Below are positions 7,879 through 17,095 of a DNA stretch of 64,000 nt, piece after piece (the stretch's first letter is position 1; the number at the start of each line of letters is the position of its first letter). Made by a program: the position numbers and the translations under genes. The notes beneath the pieces were generated by a model, which searched no databases, had not been told where the DNA came from, and saw only the letters and a list, made by a program, of their open reading frames with translations. Source of the stretch: an uncultured Bacilli bacterium (GTDB taxonomy: Bacteria > Bacillota_I > Bacilli_A > RF39 > UBA660); assembly GCA_934089275.1 (NCBI GenBank), contig CAKOJJ010000001.1, forward strand, positions 1 through 64,000, read 5' to 3'.

Positions 7879-8504
7879 GATTTAGTAATGGAAGTAGAGC
7901 AATTCCAACAAATTTGGAAGATTGCTATATAATTGAACCAGCAGTGTTTGGTGATAATAGAGGATATTTTAGTCCATATTTTATGGCTGAACATATGGAT
8001 CAACTTGGATTTGAAAGAGTTGTACAAACAAATAGAAGTTTAAGCTCAAAAGGAGTTTTACGTGGACTTCATTTTCAAAAAGATCCATTTGCTCAAGCAA
8101 AAATTGTTGAAGTTTTAAACGGAAAAGCAATAGATGTAGTAGTTGATATGAGAATTGGTTCTCCAACATATGGTCAATCAACAGAAGTGCTTTTAATGCC
8201 TTATAATAAAGACATACCAGAAAGTGGAAGACAATTATTTGTACCACGAGGATTTGCACATGGTTTTATAAGTCTTGAAGATAATACATTATTTCAATAC
8301 ATAATTGATAATGATTATGCTCCTAAAATGGAAGATGGAATTCTTTGGAATGATAAAAGTCTTGACATTCCATGGGATGATATGTTTAAACAATATGGTT
8401 TAACAGAAAAAGATATTCTTTTATCAGAAAAAGATCAAGTAAGATTACCATTAAAAGATAAAGAACCAATATTCAAATATAAAAAAGTACCTGAGCAAAT
8501 GTAA
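7866..8504 (+). CDS. rfbC: dTDP-4-dehydrorhamnose 3,5-epimerase
   Basis: 212 residues, cupin-fold epimerase acting just before RfbD. Motifs GVLRGLHFQ (catalytic His region), VVDMRIGSPTYGQ, and FVPRGFAHGF are all typical. The start lies inside rfbD. The C-terminal stretch (about residues 180-212) is a short extension beyond the core. Together with RfbD it supplies the rhamnose donor for the polysaccharide locus that follows. Confidence 0.95.
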   Translation: MEEIRFSNGSRAIPTNLEDCYIIEPAVFGDNRGYFSPYFMAEHMDQLGFERVVQTNRSLSSKGVLRGLHFQKDPFAQAKIVEVLNGKAIDVVVDMRIGSPTYGQSTEVLLMPYNKDIPESGRQLFVPRGFAHGFISLEDNTLFQYIIDNDYAPKMEDGILWNDKSLDIPWDDMFKQYGLTEKDILLSEKDQVRLPLKDKEPIFKYKKVPEQM

Positions 8505-8519
8505 AAATTTGCTTTTTTT
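8494..8519 (+). terminator. Terminator after rfbC
   Basis: AGCAAAT (8494-8500) and ATTTGCT (8507-8513), then a T run; the stem includes the rfbC stop codon. Confidence 0.75.
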
Positions 8520-8637
8520 ATGGTGTGAAATATTAAAAATATTTTTAATCAAAAGAAAGACAATTACAAAATAAGATATATTTAAAACCTAAAATTTTCT
8601 CAAAAGGTTCATTTTTCTAGGTATTACGTTAAATGTA

Positions 8638-8646
8638 TGCTATAAT
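8638..8646 (+). promoter_or_regulatory. Extended -10 promoter of the ABC exporter operon
   Basis: TGCTATAAT, a full extended -10, with no convincing -35. It stands 19 bases before the start codon of the next gene. Confidence 0.55.
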
Positions 8647-8664
8647 TTAAGAAGGTGAATATAG

Positions 8665-9399
8665 ATGAAAAAAGAAAATGCAATTGAAATTAGAAACATG
8701 ACAAAAAGTTTTAAACTATTTTATGATAAACCAAGCACACTTAAAGAAAGATTAATTTTTTGGAATCATAAAAAAGCAGAAACGAGAACAGTTCTTGAAG
8801 ATATAAACCTAGACATAAAAAAAGGTGAAACAGTTGCATTAATTGGAGTTAATGGTTCAGGTAAATCAACTCTTTTAAAATTGATGACTAAAATTATATA
8901 TCCAACTAAAGGAACGGTCACAACTTGTGGTAAACTAACATCTTTACTAGAACTTGGTGCTGGATTTCATCCTGATTTTACAGGAAGAGAAAATATTTAT
9001 TTTAATGCAGCAATTTTTGGATTAACTCGAAAAGAAATCGATAGAAGATTAGATGATATAATTGCTTTTTCCGAATTAGAAGAATTTATTGATAATCCAG
9101 TAAGAACTTATTCTTCTGGTCAATACATGCGTCTTGCATTTTCTATTGCAATCAATGTTGACGCTGAAATTTTATTGATTGATGAGATTTTAGCTGTTGG
9201 AGATCAACATTTCCAAGACAAATGTTTTAAAAAATTAGAGGAGTTGCGTGACAGCGATAAAACTATAGTTATAGTATCTCATGCCTTAGGATCAATAGAA
9301 AAACTATGTAAACGAGGAATATGGATTCACGAAGGAAAAGTAATGAAAGACGGAAAGATAAAAACGGTTATTGAAGATTATCTTAAAACTTGTAATTAA
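8665..9399 (+). CDS. Polysaccharide/teichoic acid ABC exporter, ATP-binding subunit (Wzt/TagH-like)
   Basis: 244 residues. Walker A GVNGSGKST, signature YSSGQYMRLAF, Walker B ILLIDEILAVGD, and the switch His in IVSHALGS. The spacing and the sequence LLELGAGFHPDFTGRENIYFNA are typical of the O-antigen/teichoic acid exporter family. It ends soon after the ATPase core, so the carbohydrate-binding C-terminal domain of some Wzt proteins is absent. With the permease that follows it would export a finished, lipid-linked chain across the membrane. The ribosome site is AAGGTGA. Confidence 0.92.
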   Translation: MKKENAIEIRNMTKSFKLFYDKPSTLKERLIFWNHKKAETRTVLEDINLDIKKGETVALIGVNGSGKSTLLKLMTKIIYPTKGTVTTCGKLTSLLELGAGFHPDFTGRENIYFNAAIFGLTRKEIDRRLDDIIAFSELEEFIDNPVRTYSSGQYMRLAFSIAINVDAEILLIDEILAVGDQHFQDKCFKKLEELRDSDKTIVIVSHALGSIEKLCKRGIWIHEGKVMKDGKIKTVIEDYLKTCN

Positions 9400-9409
9400 G
9401 GAGATAAAG

Positions 9410-10189
9410 ATGAAAATATTTAAAGATTTATATGCGTACAGAGAATTATTGAAAACAAATGTAAAAAAAGAAATTAGAGGAAAATATAAAGGATCATTTT
9501 TAGGTGTTATATGGTCATTTTTAAATCCATTATTAATGACTCTTGTATATGCAATTGTGTTCCCTTATTTATTAAGAGGAGCAAATTATGAACACTATAC
9601 AACATTTTTAATAATTGGAATTTTGCCATGGAATTGGTTTGTAACAAATATCAATCAAGGTACTTTTACCATTATTGGAAACGGTGGAATTATAAAGAAA
9701 GTTTATTTTCCACGTGAAATATTACCAATATCTGTAGTTACAAGTGGTTTAATAAATTTCTTAATTACTTGTATAATAATGTTCATATTCTTAATTTGTA
9801 GTGGAATTGGTTTTTCATGGTATATGCTTTATTTACCATTAGTTATTCTTACACAATATTTATTAACTTTAGGAATACTATTTATAACGTGTTCAATTAA
9901 CGTTTATATAAGAGATTTTGAATATATAGTAAATTTTGTAATGCAAATGTTATTTTACGCCACACCAATTTTATATTCAACAGATATATTTAATGGAAGT
10001 TTTATTGGTAAAATGATTCAATTAAATCCAATGACTACTATTGTAAATTGTTATAGAGATATTCTTTATTGGCATAATAGTCCTCATATAATGTCTTTAT
10101 TGATAGTTTTAGGATTAAGCTTTATTTTATGTTGTTTAGGGTTAGCTATTTTTAAAAAATTATCTAGAGGGTTTGCTGAGGAAGTGTAA
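9410..10189 (+). CDS. Polysaccharide ABC exporter permease (Wzm/TagG-like)
   Basis: 259 residues with about six membrane segments and the ABC2 signature KEIRGKYKGSFLGVIWSFLNPLL near the N-terminus. I choose ATG 9410 because GGAGATAAAG precedes it; the in-frame ATG at 9371 lies inside the ATPase gene and has no ribosome site. YSTDIF and LNPMTTIVNCYRDIL near the C-terminus are family-typical. It partners the ATPase 10 bases upstream. Confidence 0.92.
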   Translation: MKIFKDLYAYRELLKTNVKKEIRGKYKGSFLGVIWSFLNPLLMTLVYAIVFPYLLRGANYEHYTTFLIIGILPWNWFVTNINQGTFTIIGNGGIIKKVYFPREILPISVVTSGLINFLITCIIMFIFLICSGIGFSWYMLYLPLVILTQYLLTLGILFITCSINVYIRDFEYIVNFVMQMLFYATPILYSTDIFNGSFIGKMIQLNPMTTIVNCYRDILYWHNSPHIMSLLIVLGLSFILCCLGLAIFKKLSRGFAEEV

Positions 10190-10192
10190 TTT

Positions 10193-11047
10193 ATGTTTAG
10201 TTTTATCATTTTGCATTATAAAAATATAGATGAAACTTTAGAGTGTTTAGATCACTTAAAAAAGATAAAAAATGATGATTCTCATATTGTGATAGTTGAT
10301 AATAACTCTTTAACAACTTTAGAAGAAAAAAATTTAATGAAATATACAAAGGATATTATAAGATTACCTGAAAATGTTGGCTTTGCAAAAGCAAATAATA
10401 TTGGAACAAATTATGCAAAAGAAAAGTTCAATTCAAAATATTATGTAGTTATGAATAATGATGTCTATATTGATGATTATAATTTTTTAAAAAAAATAGA
10501 TGATGATTACAAAAAATATAAGTTTGATATGTTAGGACCATCAATTGATTCCCCGAGTGGGGAATCTGTTAATCCATTTCCAGTTATAAGTGATTTAGAT
10601 GGAGTAAATAAAAGAATAAAAAGAACACAAAAATTAATAAAAATTTATAACAACCCGATAACTTACTCTTTGTTAGAAAATTACATTAAACTAAAACATA
10701 GAATAAAAAAACCGATAAAACCACAAAATGGAGATAAGATACTTGCTGAATCGCCTTTACATGGTTGTTGTATTATTTTTAGCAAAAAATATCTTAAAAA
10801 ATATAAAAATCCCTTTTTTAATGAAACATTTTTATTTCATGAAGAAGAGTTTGTTTATCAAAGAGTTTTAAAAAGCAAACTCATTAGTTTATATGATCCA
10901 AATATAAAAGTTTTCCATAAAGAAGGTTCTAGTATAAAGAAAAGCAATAAATCAATAAGATATAGCAAAATTTTTAAACAAAAAGAATGTTTAAAATCAT
11001 TAGAATTATTAAAAAAATATATGCTGGGGGAAATACATGATGAATAA
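10193..11047 (+). CDS. Glycosyltransferase family 2 (rhamnosyltransferase-like)
   Basis: 284 residues. A GT-A fold starts at residue 1 (MFSFIILHYKNIDETLECL). IVDNNSLTTLEEKN is the nucleotide-binding loop, VVMNNDVYIDD carries the metal-binding DxD equivalent, and LHEEEFVYQRV the putative base. This pattern matches rhamnosyltransferases of the RfbF/WsaE-like group, in keeping with rfbC/rfbD upstream; the acceptor is unknown. Three bases separate it from the permease, and its end overlaps the next gene by 11 bases. Confidence 0.82.
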   Translation: MFSFIILHYKNIDETLECLDHLKKIKNDDSHIVIVDNNSLTTLEEKNLMKYTKDIIRLPENVGFAKANNIGTNYAKEKFNSKYYVVMNNDVYIDDYNFLKKIDDDYKKYKFDMLGPSIDSPSGESVNPFPVISDLDGVNKRIKRTQKLIKIYNNPITYSLLENYIKLKHRIKKPIKPQNGDKILAESPLHGCCIIFSKKYLKKYKNPFFNETFLFHEEEFVYQRVLKSKLISLYDPNIKVFHKEGSSIKKSNKSIRYSKIFKQKECLKSLELLKKYMLGEIHDE

Positions 11048-12971
11048 GAAAATATCAATTATAGTTGCCGTCTACAATACAGAAAAATATTTAGAAAGAT
11101 GTATTGAATCGCTTTTAAAACAAACATACAAAAATATTGAAATAATAATAGTTGAAGATTGTTCGACGGACTCTTCTAAAAAAATATTAAAAAAATATAA
11201 AAATCAAAAAAACATAAAAACATTTTACAATAAAGAAAATAGAGGACTTTCTTATTCAAGAAATTATGGTTTAAAAAAAGCAACAGGTGATTTTATTGGT
11301 TATATCGATTCGGATGATTATGTAGAGTCAGATTATTACGAAAAACTTATGAGTTCAATTCAAGAAAACAAATCTGATATTGCCATTTGTGACATAAAAT
11401 TGGTTGATGAACAAACAAATACCATTCAAAGATGCAAATGTTACACTAATGATTTTAATGTTTATAATGTGGTAAATAACGGTTTTGCAGCAAGCGCTTG
11501 TAACAAATTATTTAAAAAGAAAATTATTGAAAAATATCCTTTTGCAGAAGGGAAGGTAAACGAAGATATTGCTGTTGTTATTCCTGCTGTAATACAGGCT
11601 AAAACAATATCATATGCGGATACGTGTTATTTTTATGTACAACGTGGAAATTCTATTCAAAACTCAAGATTTAGTTATAAAAGATTCGATATCTTTGATG
11701 GTGTAAAAACCACACTTGAAAGAATTAAAGATGAAAAAAACTATAACGATTACGAAAGTGCAATAGTGTATAACCAATTAATTTTATTATTAATGTTTGC
11801 AATCCCTAAAGAAAGAAACTTTATAAGAAGATATAAGTTTTTAAAGAAATTTAGTGATTTATCCAAGGATTATAACATATCTCAAAATAGTAATTATTTG
11901 GAATATTTAGATAATAGTAAAAAAATAAATCAAATTTACTATAAAAAACTGGTAGGATTTAATGAGAAAAAACTGATTTTTTTAGATAATATTTGGATTA
12001 GTTTTTACAAAATTTTAAGATTTTTAAAACATAAAAAGAATAAAAAATTAATACCAAATATAGATCTTGAAAAAATAGAAAGAGCAGCAAAGAAACAAAA
12101 GTGTTTAAAGAATTCGAATATTAAAATTTCTGTTGTTGTTCCAAATTATAATTATTCAAATTACTTATATCAACGAATATATAGCATTTTAAATCAAAGT
12201 TATAAAATTCATGAATTAATAATATTAGATGATGCATCAAAAGACGATTCACTTTTCCTTATAGATCAAATTCAAAAAAAGATACAACAATATATAGATG
12301 TTAAAGTCGTTATAAATGATGTTAATAGTGGCAACGCTTTTAGTCAATGGCAAAAAGGAATGAATTTAGCTACTGGTGATTATGTTTGGATAGCTGAAGC
12401 TGATGATTATGCTAAAGCTGATTTCTTGAGGAAAGTTGTTTATCCTTTGGAAAAATGTGGAAACATTGTTATTAGTTATGCTGATACAGGTTTTATAGAT
12501 GCAAAAGGCTGTATTACAAAAAAAAGTTTAATAGATCAAATAGATCTTTTGAAATCGAAACATTGGAATAAAAGTTATGTAAACGAAGGAATTGATGAGA
12601 TAAATAATTATTCATATTTAAATTGCACAATTCCTAATGTTTCTGGTACAATAATAAAAAATGGTAATTATGATGAAATATTTGAAAGTGCTAAGAGGTT
12701 TCATCAATCAGGAGACTGGTATACCTATTTAAATATTCTGAATTTGGGTGAAATATCATTTGTAAATAAACCACTAAATTATTATCGTGTTCACGGAAAT
12801 AATATAAGTCAAACGGTTGATAAAAAAGCTCATATATTAGAAATTCAACGAATTTATAAGTTTGTAAAAGAAAAATATGGGATAAATGATGAACAACAAA
12901 TTCAAATGAATAATAGAATTAAATTTTTATGTAAAGTATGGAGTGTGAAATTAAATGAAAACGAAAATTAA
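11037..12971 (+). CDS. Tandem family 2 glycosyltransferase with two GT-A domains
   Basis: 644 residues. Domain 1 (about 1-230) has ISIIVAVYNTEKYLERCI, IVEDCSTDSS and the DxD equivalent YIDSDDY. Domain 2 (about 361-600) has VVVPNYNYSNYL, ILDDASKDDS and IAEADDY. The two are joined by a helical, lysine-rich linker. Two transferase centres in one chain suggest it adds two sugars or an alternating linkage. Domain 2 is more like the first domain of the next protein than domain 1 is, sharing for example the segments SQWQK and GDYVWIAEADD. ATG 11037 and 11040 are both possible starts. The gene overlaps both neighbours. Confidence 0.85.
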   Translation: MMNKKISIIVAVYNTEKYLERCIESLLKQTYKNIEIIIVEDCSTDSSKKILKKYKNQKNIKTFYNKENRGLSYSRNYGLKKATGDFIGYIDSDDYVESDYYEKLMSSIQENKSDIAICDIKLVDEQTNTIQRCKCYTNDFNVYNVVNNGFAASACNKLFKKKIIEKYPFAEGKVNEDIAVVIPAVIQAKTISYADTCYFYVQRGNSIQNSRFSYKRFDIFDGVKTTLERIKDEKNYNDYESAIVYNQLILLLMFAIPKERNFIRRYKFLKKFSDLSKDYNISQNSNYLEYLDNSKKINQIYYKKLVGFNEKKLIFLDNIWISFYKILRFLKHKKNKKLIPNIDLEKIERAAKKQKCLKNSNIKISVVVPNYNYSNYLYQRIYSILNQSYKIHELIILDDASKDDSLFLIDQIQKKIQQYIDVKVVINDVNSGNAFSQWQKGMNLATGDYVWIAEADDYAKADFLRKVVYPLEKCGNIVISYADTGFIDAKGCITKKSLIDQIDLLKSKHWNKSYVNEGIDEINNYSYLNCTIPNVSGTIIKNGNYDEIFESAKRFHQSGDWYTYLNILNLGEISFVNKPLNYYRVHGNNISQTVDKKAHILEIQRIYKFVKEKYGINDEQQIQMNNRIKFLCKVWSVKLNENEN

Positions 12972-15162
12972 AAAAGCAGTATTAAAGGTAACCCCTAATT
13001 TTGTGTATGAAGCATATAAAAACAAAAAAAACAATAAAAAAGTAGACATCTATAAAAATGTAGCGAAAAAGAAAAACATTGTTAATGAAAAAAAAGTTTC
13101 TGTAGTTATACCTAATTATAACTATGAAAATTATATTGAGGAGAGAATAGATTCAATATTAATGCAAACATATCCTATATATGAGTTAATAATATTAGAT
13201 GATTGTTCTACAGATAATTCAGTTGAAAAAATAGAAAGTATAATAGAAAAACATCCAGAAGTTAATATCAAGTTTGTAAAAAACAAAAAAAATAGTGGAT
13301 CAGTGTTCAGCCAATGGCAAAAAGCATTCTCATTATCTACGGGTGATTATGTTTGGATAGCTGAAGCAGATGATAGTTGTAGCCATTATTTCTTGGAAAA
13401 TGTAATGAGAGGATTTGAATCGCCAAACGTTGTTTTATCTTATGCAGAAAGCATGAGAATTGATGAAAACAATAAGATAATAGGGACATCATGCCGTGAT
13501 TGGATGCTTGCTGTAAGTTCAGTAAAATGGAATAAAAGCTATATAAATTCAGGAATGAACGAGATTCAAAACGCTTTATCGATTTGTAATACAATTCCTA
13601 ACGTTTCTGCTGTAGTATTTAAGAAAGCAAATCAAGTAGAAATTATTGAAGAAGCTAAAAAATTTAAAATAAGTGGTGACTGGTATATTTACTATAAACT
13701 TTTAAGTAATGGTGACATTGCTTATTGTCATAAAAGTTTAAATTATTTTAGAAAACATTCAAAATCTACAAGTACAGTTGTATCTAGAAAATTAGAAATA
13801 AGGGAACTTTTAACTATTCAATCGGAAATAAGGGAAAAATGCCATTTAACTAGCAATCAAATACATAAACAATCATTTAGATATGGAAACATCATTAATG
13901 AAACATCAGCTGAATTTAAAAATGAAGTAAGCAATATGATAGCAAAAAAAATCGCTTGGATAATACCATCACCAATAAAAGGGTCTGGTGGTATAAGAAC
14001 TATGATTCAAAATGCAAACTTTTTGGTTAGACAAGGATTTGAATGCGACATCTATGTGGAAGAGGATTATGTTAATACCAATGAGTCTATGAAACAACGA
14101 ATAATAAATTTCTATGGAGAATGTCTATGTGACGTTTACGTTGGAATTGATTTCAAAAAAGAATATGATTTAGCTTTTGCAACATATTCAATTAAAACAC
14201 CAGATTATCTATATTACATGAAAAATAACGTTAAAAGAAAAGCTTATTTTATTCAAGATTTCGAACCTTGGTTTGAACCTATGGGTGGTTTATACTTGGA
14301 TATGGAACACACATATAAATATGGCTTAAACGGTGTAAGTATTGGTAAATGGTTAGCTTATAAACTTCATCATGAGTTTAATCAACCAATGAATTATTTT
14401 AGTTTCTGTGCCGATACTAATGTATATAAAAAGTTAGATAACGTAGAAAAAGAAAACGCTGTATGCTTTATCTTCCAACCTGAAAAACCAAGAAGATGCA
14501 GTAATATTGGAATAAGAGCTTTACTATTAGTAAAGGCTTTAAGACCTGATGTCAAAATATATTTATATGGAGCAGATGCTGACATAAAACTTGACGTTGA
14601 AATGGAAAACTTACATATAATGCCAATAGATAAATGCAATGAACTTTATAATAAATGTAAAGTTGGAGTATGTATGAGTTCATCTAATCCATCACGTATA
14701 CCATTTGAAATGATGGCAGCAGGGTTACCAGTAGTTGATTTATATCGTGAAAACAATTTGTATGATATTCCTGAAGACGGAGTATTACTAGCTGATACAT
14801 CTCCAGAGGCAGTAGCAACAGCTATTATTAAAATATTGGATGATGACAAACTACAACAAAGATTAAGCAAAAAAGGATATGAATTCATGAAAAATTATCC
14901 AATAGAAAAAGGTTTTGAAGAATTTTTAAATTTTGTAAATAATATACTTGATGACAAAAATGTACCTGATAGTAATGTAAGCCAAATATATAATAAAGAA
15001 CCAATAATGGCTAGTAAAGAAGTAATAGATGCTATGGATGTCATAAAAGAAACGCCTGTAACACCTAAAAATACATCAAAATCTGTTCGTAATATGGTTC
15101 GTACAAAACGATATATTAGAAGAAAATACACAAATGCTATTCGAAAAATATTCAGAGTATAA
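12955..15162 (+). CDS. Bifunctional glycosyltransferase: GT2 domain plus WsaF/GT4-like domain
   Basis: 735 residues. An N-terminal GT-A domain (about 43-270: VVIPNYNYENYIEERI, ILDDCSTDNS, IAEADDS) is followed from about residue 331 by a GT-B domain (AWIIPSPIKGSGGIRTMIQ, later FQPEKPRRCSNIGIRALLL and PFEMMAAGLPVVDLY). The second half resembles WsaF-type rhamnosyltransferases and other rhamnan-forming GT4 enzymes. The basic tail (RTKRYIRRKYTNAIRKIFRV) could touch the membrane. It overlaps the previous gene by 17 bases. Fused GT2/GT4 enzymes are common in polymer loci and fit rhamnan-like chain extension; the sugar specificity is inference. Confidence 0.85.
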   Translation: MKTKIKKAVLKVTPNFVYEAYKNKKNNKKVDIYKNVAKKKNIVNEKKVSVVIPNYNYENYIEERIDSILMQTYPIYELIILDDCSTDNSVEKIESIIEKHPEVNIKFVKNKKNSGSVFSQWQKAFSLSTGDYVWIAEADDSCSHYFLENVMRGFESPNVVLSYAESMRIDENNKIIGTSCRDWMLAVSSVKWNKSYINSGMNEIQNALSICNTIPNVSAVVFKKANQVEIIEEAKKFKISGDWYIYYKLLSNGDIAYCHKSLNYFRKHSKSTSTVVSRKLEIRELLTIQSEIREKCHLTSNQIHKQSFRYGNIINETSAEFKNEVSNMIAKKIAWIIPSPIKGSGGIRTMIQNANFLVRQGFECDIYVEEDYVNTNESMKQRIINFYGECLCDVYVGIDFKKEYDLAFATYSIKTPDYLYYMKNNVKRKAYFIQDFEPWFEPMGGLYLDMEHTYKYGLNGVSIGKWLAYKLHHEFNQPMNYFSFCADTNVYKKLDNVEKENAVCFIFQPEKPRRCSNIGIRALLLVKALRPDVKIYLYGADADIKLDVEMENLHIMPIDKCNELYNKCKVGVCMSSSNPSRIPFEMMAAGLPVVDLYRENNLYDIPEDGVLLADTSPEAVATAIIKILDDDKLQQRLSKKGYEFMKNYPIEKGFEEFLNFVNNILDDKNVPDSNVSQIYNKEPIMASKEVIDAMDVIKETPVTPKNTSKSVRNMVRTKRYIRRKYTNAIRKIFRV

Positions 15163-15183
15163 TATGAAAGGATCGAACCAGTC

Positions 15184-17031
15184 ATGAAAAAAATGCTAAT
15201 AAAGATTTATCGAAAACTTCCATTAAGTTTTAGAAAAAAAATAAAGAATTTGTTAAAAAAAGATACCAATAAAGATAGATTAACGATTGATGATATTGTT
15301 AAAAAATCCAAAAAATACGATATAGTTTCATTTGATATATTTGATACATTAATAACTAGATGTATATATGAACCAGATGATGCATTTAAAATATTAGGTA
15401 ACTTAATTAAAGACGAAAAATTTATTGAAAAAAGAAAAAATTCTGAACAACATGCAAGAGAAAAACTTGGACATGATGTTAATCTAGATGAAATATATGA
15501 CGAATACATGATTGAAAATAATCTTTCAAAAGAAGAAACTGACAAAATGAAAAGTAATGAGATAAATCTTGAAAAAGATTTGTTAGTTCCAAGAAGAGAT
15601 ATGTGCACTTTACTTCAAGAATTGAAAAAGAAAAACAAAAAAGTTATATTAGTAAGCGACATGTATTTACCTAAAAAAGTTATTGTTGATATTTTAAATA
15701 ATTGTGGTTATAAAAATTTATATGATGCTTTGTATTTGTCATGTGATGTTAATAAACGCAAAGATTCAAAAACAATGTGGACGTTTTTAAAAAAAATTCA
15801 TCCAAAGGAAAAAATATTGCATTTAGGAGATAATAATTTATCTGATGTACAATATCCAAAAGAGTTTGGAATAGACACTTTAAAAATACACTCTTCAAAA
15901 GAGTTATTGTCAAAATGTAGTTTATATCCTTCTTTAGAGGGTTTAATAAATGAAAGAACATTAAGCGATTCTATTCTTCTTGGACTAGTTTTTAATAACA
16001 AGATATATAATAGTCCATTTTCGGATTCATCAATAGATTCTTTAGAAAATTTTGCATATTCTTTTCATGCTCCAATAATAACTGAATTTCTAAAATATGT
16101 TATTGACAGTGAAAAAGACAATTTATTGTTTTTAGCAAGAGAAGGTTATTATTTTTGCAAACTATATAAAGAATTTTGTAAATTAAACAAAATTGAAGAA
16201 AAGGATTATTATTATTTCCTAGCTTCTAGAAAAGCTACTAATACAGCAACAATAAACAATGAAGATGATGTCTATAAATTATTAAATAATGACTATAATG
16301 GTTCAATACATAATTTTGTTAGCAAAAATTTTAATATAGATATAGAAGAAAACTATGAAATATCTTTACCACAAGATTATGATAAAGCATATGTTACGGT
16401 AAAAAAATATATAAAAGACATTATGAAAAGTGTTAAAAGCGAAAAAAAATGTTACATTAAATATATTAAAGAATTAATTCCAAGTTACAAAAAAGAGGAA
16501 TTAAATGTTATTGATTTAGGATATTCTGGAAGTATTCAATATAACTTATCAAAACTGTTAGATAAACACATTAATGGATATTATCTAACAAATTCTAGTA
16601 GTGTTAAAAAGTTTTATAGTGATAGTAAACTAAACTTTTACTTTGATATAAATGATGATAAAGAATTTGAAAAAATATATCATTATTCACTAATTCTTGA
16701 ATACTTTTTAACTGCACCTTATGGTCAACTACAAAGATTTGTGGAAACAAAAAAAGGAATAAAACCAGAATATAATGATGAAACACTTGACGAACTAAAA
16801 AAATCAAGTTTAAACGTCATTTACAATTCAATAAATGAATATTTTAAAGACATAAAACGTTTTGAAAAATACTTACGATATTATCCAAGTAAGAAGTTGT
16901 TATGTAGAATTTATGTAGCAATGGTCGAGTCAGGTATAATTTCAACAACTGTAAAGGATAAGTTTGACTTTACTGATGCGTATTGCAGTGATTCTGTGAG
17001 AAATGTCTTTAAAATCATAAGTAGATACTAA
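15184..17031 (+). CDS. HAD-superfamily hydrolase domain fused to a large unknown C-terminal domain
   Basis: 615 residues. An N-terminal HAD domain has motif I FDIFDTLITR (about residues 50-60), motif II LVSDMYLPK near 157 and motif IV GDNNLSDVQYP near 215. The next 380 residues are rich in Lys/Tyr/Asn, with VIDLGYSGSIQ near residue 445 and a helical tail, and match no family I can name. HAD-type proteins of this layout occur in polysaccharide loci, where dephosphorylation of a sugar or lipid intermediate is often proposed. The ribosome site GAAAGGA is 11 bases before the ATG. Confidence 0.65.
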   Translation: MKKMLIKIYRKLPLSFRKKIKNLLKKDTNKDRLTIDDIVKKSKKYDIVSFDIFDTLITRCIYEPDDAFKILGNLIKDEKFIEKRKNSEQHAREKLGHDVNLDEIYDEYMIENNLSKEETDKMKSNEINLEKDLLVPRRDMCTLLQELKKKNKKVILVSDMYLPKKVIVDILNNCGYKNLYDALYLSCDVNKRKDSKTMWTFLKKIHPKEKILHLGDNNLSDVQYPKEFGIDTLKIHSSKELLSKCSLYPSLEGLINERTLSDSILLGLVFNNKIYNSPFSDSSIDSLENFAYSFHAPIITEFLKYVIDSEKDNLLFLAREGYYFCKLYKEFCKLNKIEEKDYYYFLASRKATNTATINNEDDVYKLLNNDYNGSIHNFVSKNFNIDIEENYEISLPQDYDKAYVTVKKYIKDIMKSVKSEKKCYIKYIKELIPSYKKEELNVIDLGYSGSIQYNLSKLLDKHINGYYLTNSSSVKKFYSDSKLNFYFDINDDKEFEKIYHYSLILEYFLTAPYGQLQRFVETKKGIKPEYNDETLDELKKSSLNVIYNSINEYFKDIKRFEKYLRYYPSKKLLCRIYVAMVESGIISTTVKDKFDFTDAYCSDSVRNVFKIISRY

Positions 17032-17095
17032 TAAAAATTTACAATAATTTTAATACAAATATTTGATAATAAGAATACAAAAAAGAGGTAAAGAT

